8,489 nt of DNA from the NCBI GenBank assembly GCA_013314795.1, contig JABUEZ010000078.1:1-8489 (forward strand), given 5' to 3'. This DNA comes from Candidatus Profundicultor aquiphilus. GTDB lineage: Bacteria; Atribacterota; Atribacteria; Atribacterales; Caldatribacteriaceae. The position numbers were made by a program, and so were the translations under genes. A model generated the notes under the pieces. That model was not told the DNA's origin, made no database searches, and was given only the letters and a program-made list of their open reading frames with translations. This document shows, piece by piece, positions 6,558 to 8,489 of this stretch (its first letter is position 1; each line of letters begins with the position of its first letter).

Positions 6558-7061
6558 TCACTCACCGTTACCCCGAGCAATCTTCTTGAGCTTATTTCCC
6601 AAAAGCAATCTCCGAGATGGACTTAGGTGGTCCACGAAAAGGATGCCATTCAGATGATCAATTTCGTGCTGGAGAATGCGAGCCAAAAACCCATCTGCGT
6701 CAAAGACAACCTCTTCTCCCTTCTCGCTGAGACCCCTGACCCTCACCTTCCGGCTTCGTTCTATTTTGGCGTAAACCTCAGGAACACTCAAACACCCCTC
6801 TTCCCCCACTTCTTTCTCCTCACTTTGCCACACAATCTCCGGATTAATCAGTGCCAGATCTTCCTTGGTGTCTGGATGGACGAAGGTAATAAGACGAAGC
6901 AAGACTCCAACTTGATTTCCGGCCAAACCGACTCCAGAAAAGGTATGCATTGTTTCCTTCATGTCCTGAAGAATGGCACGAATTTCTCCATTCACATGAT
7001 TAACCTGTTGCGCTCTCTTCCTAAGGATTTCACTCCCATATCGCTCAATGGTTCGGATCAT
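6558..7061 (-). CDS. def: Peptide deformylase
   Basis: Def is a metal hydrolase that removes the N-formyl group from nascent proteins, reversing the step begun by Fmt, its downstream neighbour. The 167-residue product has the three family motifs. Motif 1 is GVGLAGNQ (43-50), with Gln50. Motif 2 is EEGCLSVP (87-94), with metal ligand Cys90. Motif 3 is QHEIDH (131-136), with ligands His132 and His136 and catalytic Glu133. Gly48 replaces the second alanine of the common GLAA form, a minor change. The ATG at 7059-7061 is 17 nt after the priA stop. AAGGGAGG overlaps that stop and lies 11 nt from the ATG, rather far; a second AAGGG is very close to the start. All catalytic residues are present, so it should be active. 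Confidence 0.97.
   Translation of the reverse strand: MIRTIERYGSEILRKRAQQVNHVNGEIRAILQDMKETMHTFSGVGLAGNQVGVLLRLITFVHPDTKEDLALINPEIVWQSEEKEVGEEGCLSVPEVYAKIERSRKVRVRGLSEKGEEVVFDADGFLARILQHEIDHLNGILFVDHLSPSRRLLLGNKLKKIARGNGE
6561..6566 (-). promoter_or_regulatory. Ribosome binding site deciding the fmt start
   Basis: GGTGAG on the minus strand, at the 3' end of def, stands 4 nt before the fmt ATG at 6554-6556. An in-frame TTG at 6578-6580 would add eight residues not seen in the family, so this site supports the shorter protein. Confidence 0.6.
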
Positions 7062-7078
7062 TACCCTTAAAGCCTCCC

Positions 7079-8489
7079 TTACCTGTACACTTCAAGATGC
7101 CACCTGATTCCTTCTCTTTCTATGGAAACCATCCAGCGCGAAAAAAGATCAAAAACCTCTTTTAAGCGCCCCTCCTCAAAATTCAAATCCAATTCTTCAG
7201 TCCATTTTCCCCTTTTCCGCAAACCTGCCCCCGGAAAAGGGCCGGTCACCCCCACTCCATTCTCCTCCATTATACCTCGTAAAGCATTTAGAACCACGTT
7301 ACATCGATTCCTATTCCTACTTTCTCCCATGACCCGAACCAGGTAACAGAAAGGGGGATAACGAAGTACCTTTCTCTTTTGCAGACTCTCTTCGTAAAAC
7401 ACCCTCCAGGGCTTCAAAAAATGCTCCACTTTAGCAACCGCATCTGAAGAACCCTGAATGAGCACCTGAGGAGCACTCTGCACATCAATTCCCATTAACA
7501 AAAATGCCCGATGAAGCTCACCGTAGAATTCGTCCCGAGCGTTGAAATCAGAGAGATACAACCAGTCTTCAAAAGAAAGTATTACAAGCAATGAGCTCTT
7601 TCTTAATAGATCCTCTCTCAACATCCCTGAAGTACCCACCACAATGCCAGGGAGCTCCAGCATGTCTACGGTACATTCCTTTAATGGACTCTCAGAGTCG
7701 ACTCGAAACAAACGATGCCTGGGAAAATATTTTTGCAACTCCTCATATACCTTTTCTATTCCCTCCCCCCATCCTTCCCAAAAACTTCCTCCACATACGG
7801 GACAGGTATCGTCCGGTTTCACCTTTTTCCCACAGAGAGGACAAAATAAGGTCTTTAAATCCAGATGGTACCGCAAGGCCACTTCACAATCCGAACAGAG
7901 ATAATAGAAACCGCAATCCCGGCAACCCAAAGCAGCAGCATACCCTGTTTTCTGCACCCAAACCAGGACTCTTTCTCCCAGAGAAAGAACACGAGCAATG
8001 GCTTCCCGTATCGAAGGAGCAACCACAGGTTGTTTTCCTGCATTTTCAAGTGCCACCGTTTTAATTTTCCTCGCCCCGGTCAAACGGGAACACTCAAAAT
8101 TACCTTCTTGAAATTCACCCATACATAGCCGGTAATAAATCCACAGAGGGGGAATAATCCCCACCACATGCAATGCTCCCCCCATCTGCTTTACCCTCTC
8201 ATAGAGAACCTGTAGAGCATGGTAATGGGGGACCTGCTCTGAATAATGTCCCTGCGCTTCCGGATCAAAAAGGACATAAAGGTACAAATCGGGAATAGGC
8301 AAAAAAAGCGCTAATCTTGTCCCCAGAATGATGTCATATTGATTTTCTTCAACCAGCCGATAGGTAGCCATCCTTCGTGTGGCACTCAAACGACCATCAT
8401 ATTTGATGATTTGTTTTCCTGGAAATTCTCCGCGCAGGAATATTTCAAAAGTATCCAGGCTCTGGAAGTCAGGAAAAACAAGGAGAACC
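7079..8489 (-). CDS. priA: Primosomal protein N' (PriA) with degenerate helicase motifs (partial, N-terminus outside window)
   Basis: PriA recognises abandoned replication forks and starts reloading of the replicative helicase. The window holds the last 469 codons, open to the edge at 8489; the N-terminal DNA-binding part and Walker A lie outside. Eight cysteines at 7793-7924 (CRDC, CSDC, CPLC, CPVC) form the PriA-specific zinc insertion within the second helicase lobe. Flanking GYAAALG and GWGEGIEKVYEEL match the GYAP and G.GTE segments of the family. DFNARDEF (about 7508-7549) and the KVLRYPPF segment also match. The helicase motifs do not: motif II DEEH is DPEA (8255-8266), motif III GSATPS is GIIPPL (8144-8161), and GTRSALF is GTRLALF (8303-8323). 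Motif V and the QVAGRAGR motif VI are unrecognisable (7604-7645, 7490-7513). The frame is unbroken, so this is divergence, not damage. def follows after 17 nt, the usual context. Confidence 0.9.
   Translation of the reverse strand, partial: VLLVFPDFQSLDTFEIFLRGEFPGKQIIKYDGRLSATRRMATYRLVEENQYDIILGTRLALFLPIPDLYLYVLFDPEAQGHYSEQVPHYHALQVLYERVKQMGGALHVVGIIPPLWIYYRLCMGEFQEGNFECSRLTGARKIKTVALENAGKQPVVAPSIREAIARVLSLGERVLVWVQKTGYAAALGCRDCGFYYLCSDCEVALRYHLDLKTLFCPLCGKKVKPDDTCPVCGGSFWEGWGEGIEKVYEELQKYFPRHRLFRVDSESPLKECTVDMLELPGIVVGTSGMLREDLLRKSSLLVILSFEDWLYLSDFNARDEFYGELHRAFLLMGIDVQSAPQVLIQGSSDAVAKVEHFLKPWRVFYEESLQKRKVLRYPPFCYLVRVMGESRNRNRCNVVLNALRGIMEENGVGVTGPFPGAGLRKRGKWTEELDLNFEEGRLKEVFDLFSRWMVSIEREGIRWHLEVYR

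Noticed and set aside
6627..7070. Plus-strand open frame of about 147 codons opposite def.
   Set aside because: It mirrors the def coding region; def has all catalytic motifs, so the opposite frame is a by-product of codon structure.
1..8489. CRISPR array, mobile element, tRNA, riboswitch or phage defence system.
   Set aside because: I saw no regularly spaced direct repeats, transposase or integrase motifs, tRNA cloverleaf or long structured leader. Nearly all bases are in housekeeping genes.

Overview
The window is a compact bacterial chromosomal segment with moderate G+C by eye. It carries nine protein genes and almost no spacer. I see no insertion sequence, prophage gene, CRISPR array, tRNA or rRNA. 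Seven genes on the minus strand form one tightly packed block, in transcription order: priA (5' end outside the window), def, fmt, a YugP-family membrane zinc peptidase, rsmB, a membrane PASTA-domain protein and rpe. Gaps between them run from 17 nt down to overlaps of 2 and 16 nt, so they are very likely one operon. A 12-bp perfect hairpin at 1828-1859 closes the block. rpmB (plus strand) converges on that hairpin. recG (minus strand, 3' end outside the window) is divergent from rpmB across a spacer of about 150 nt, which holds a good extended -10 promoter for rpmB and a small palindrome.

Organism: the order priA-def-fmt-(YugP peptidase)-rsmB-...-rpe, with rpmB and recG next to it, resembles the housekeeping cluster I know from Clostridia and related lineages. 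There, stp, a PASTA-domain Ser/Thr kinase and rsgA usually lie between rsmB and rpe. Here those genes are absent and only a kinase-less PASTA membrane protein remains. RecG also has an N-terminal extension of about 100 residues, as in the Thermotoga-type enzyme. I read this as a Firmicutes-allied or deep-branching bacterium (for example Atribacterota- or Thermotogota-like), possibly thermophilic. That placement is tentative because no marker in the window settles it.

Function: the block joins translation initiation (Fmt formylates initiator Met-tRNA, Def removes the formyl group), rRNA modification (RsmB), replication restart (PriA, with RecG nearby, both acting at stalled forks), pentose-phosphate metabolism (Rpe) and two envelope proteins (the peptidase and the PASTA protein).

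Most notable are two departures from the expected genes. First, PriA keeps all eight zinc-binding cysteines and the overall fold, but its helicase motifs II, III, V and VI are eroded: DEEH is DPEA, and the QVAGRAGR arginine motif is gone. It is probably not an active helicase. Second, the PASTA protein looks like the extracellular half of a PrkC-type kinase without its kinase domain. Neither is proven to be a new system; both are readable from the sequence and can be tested.
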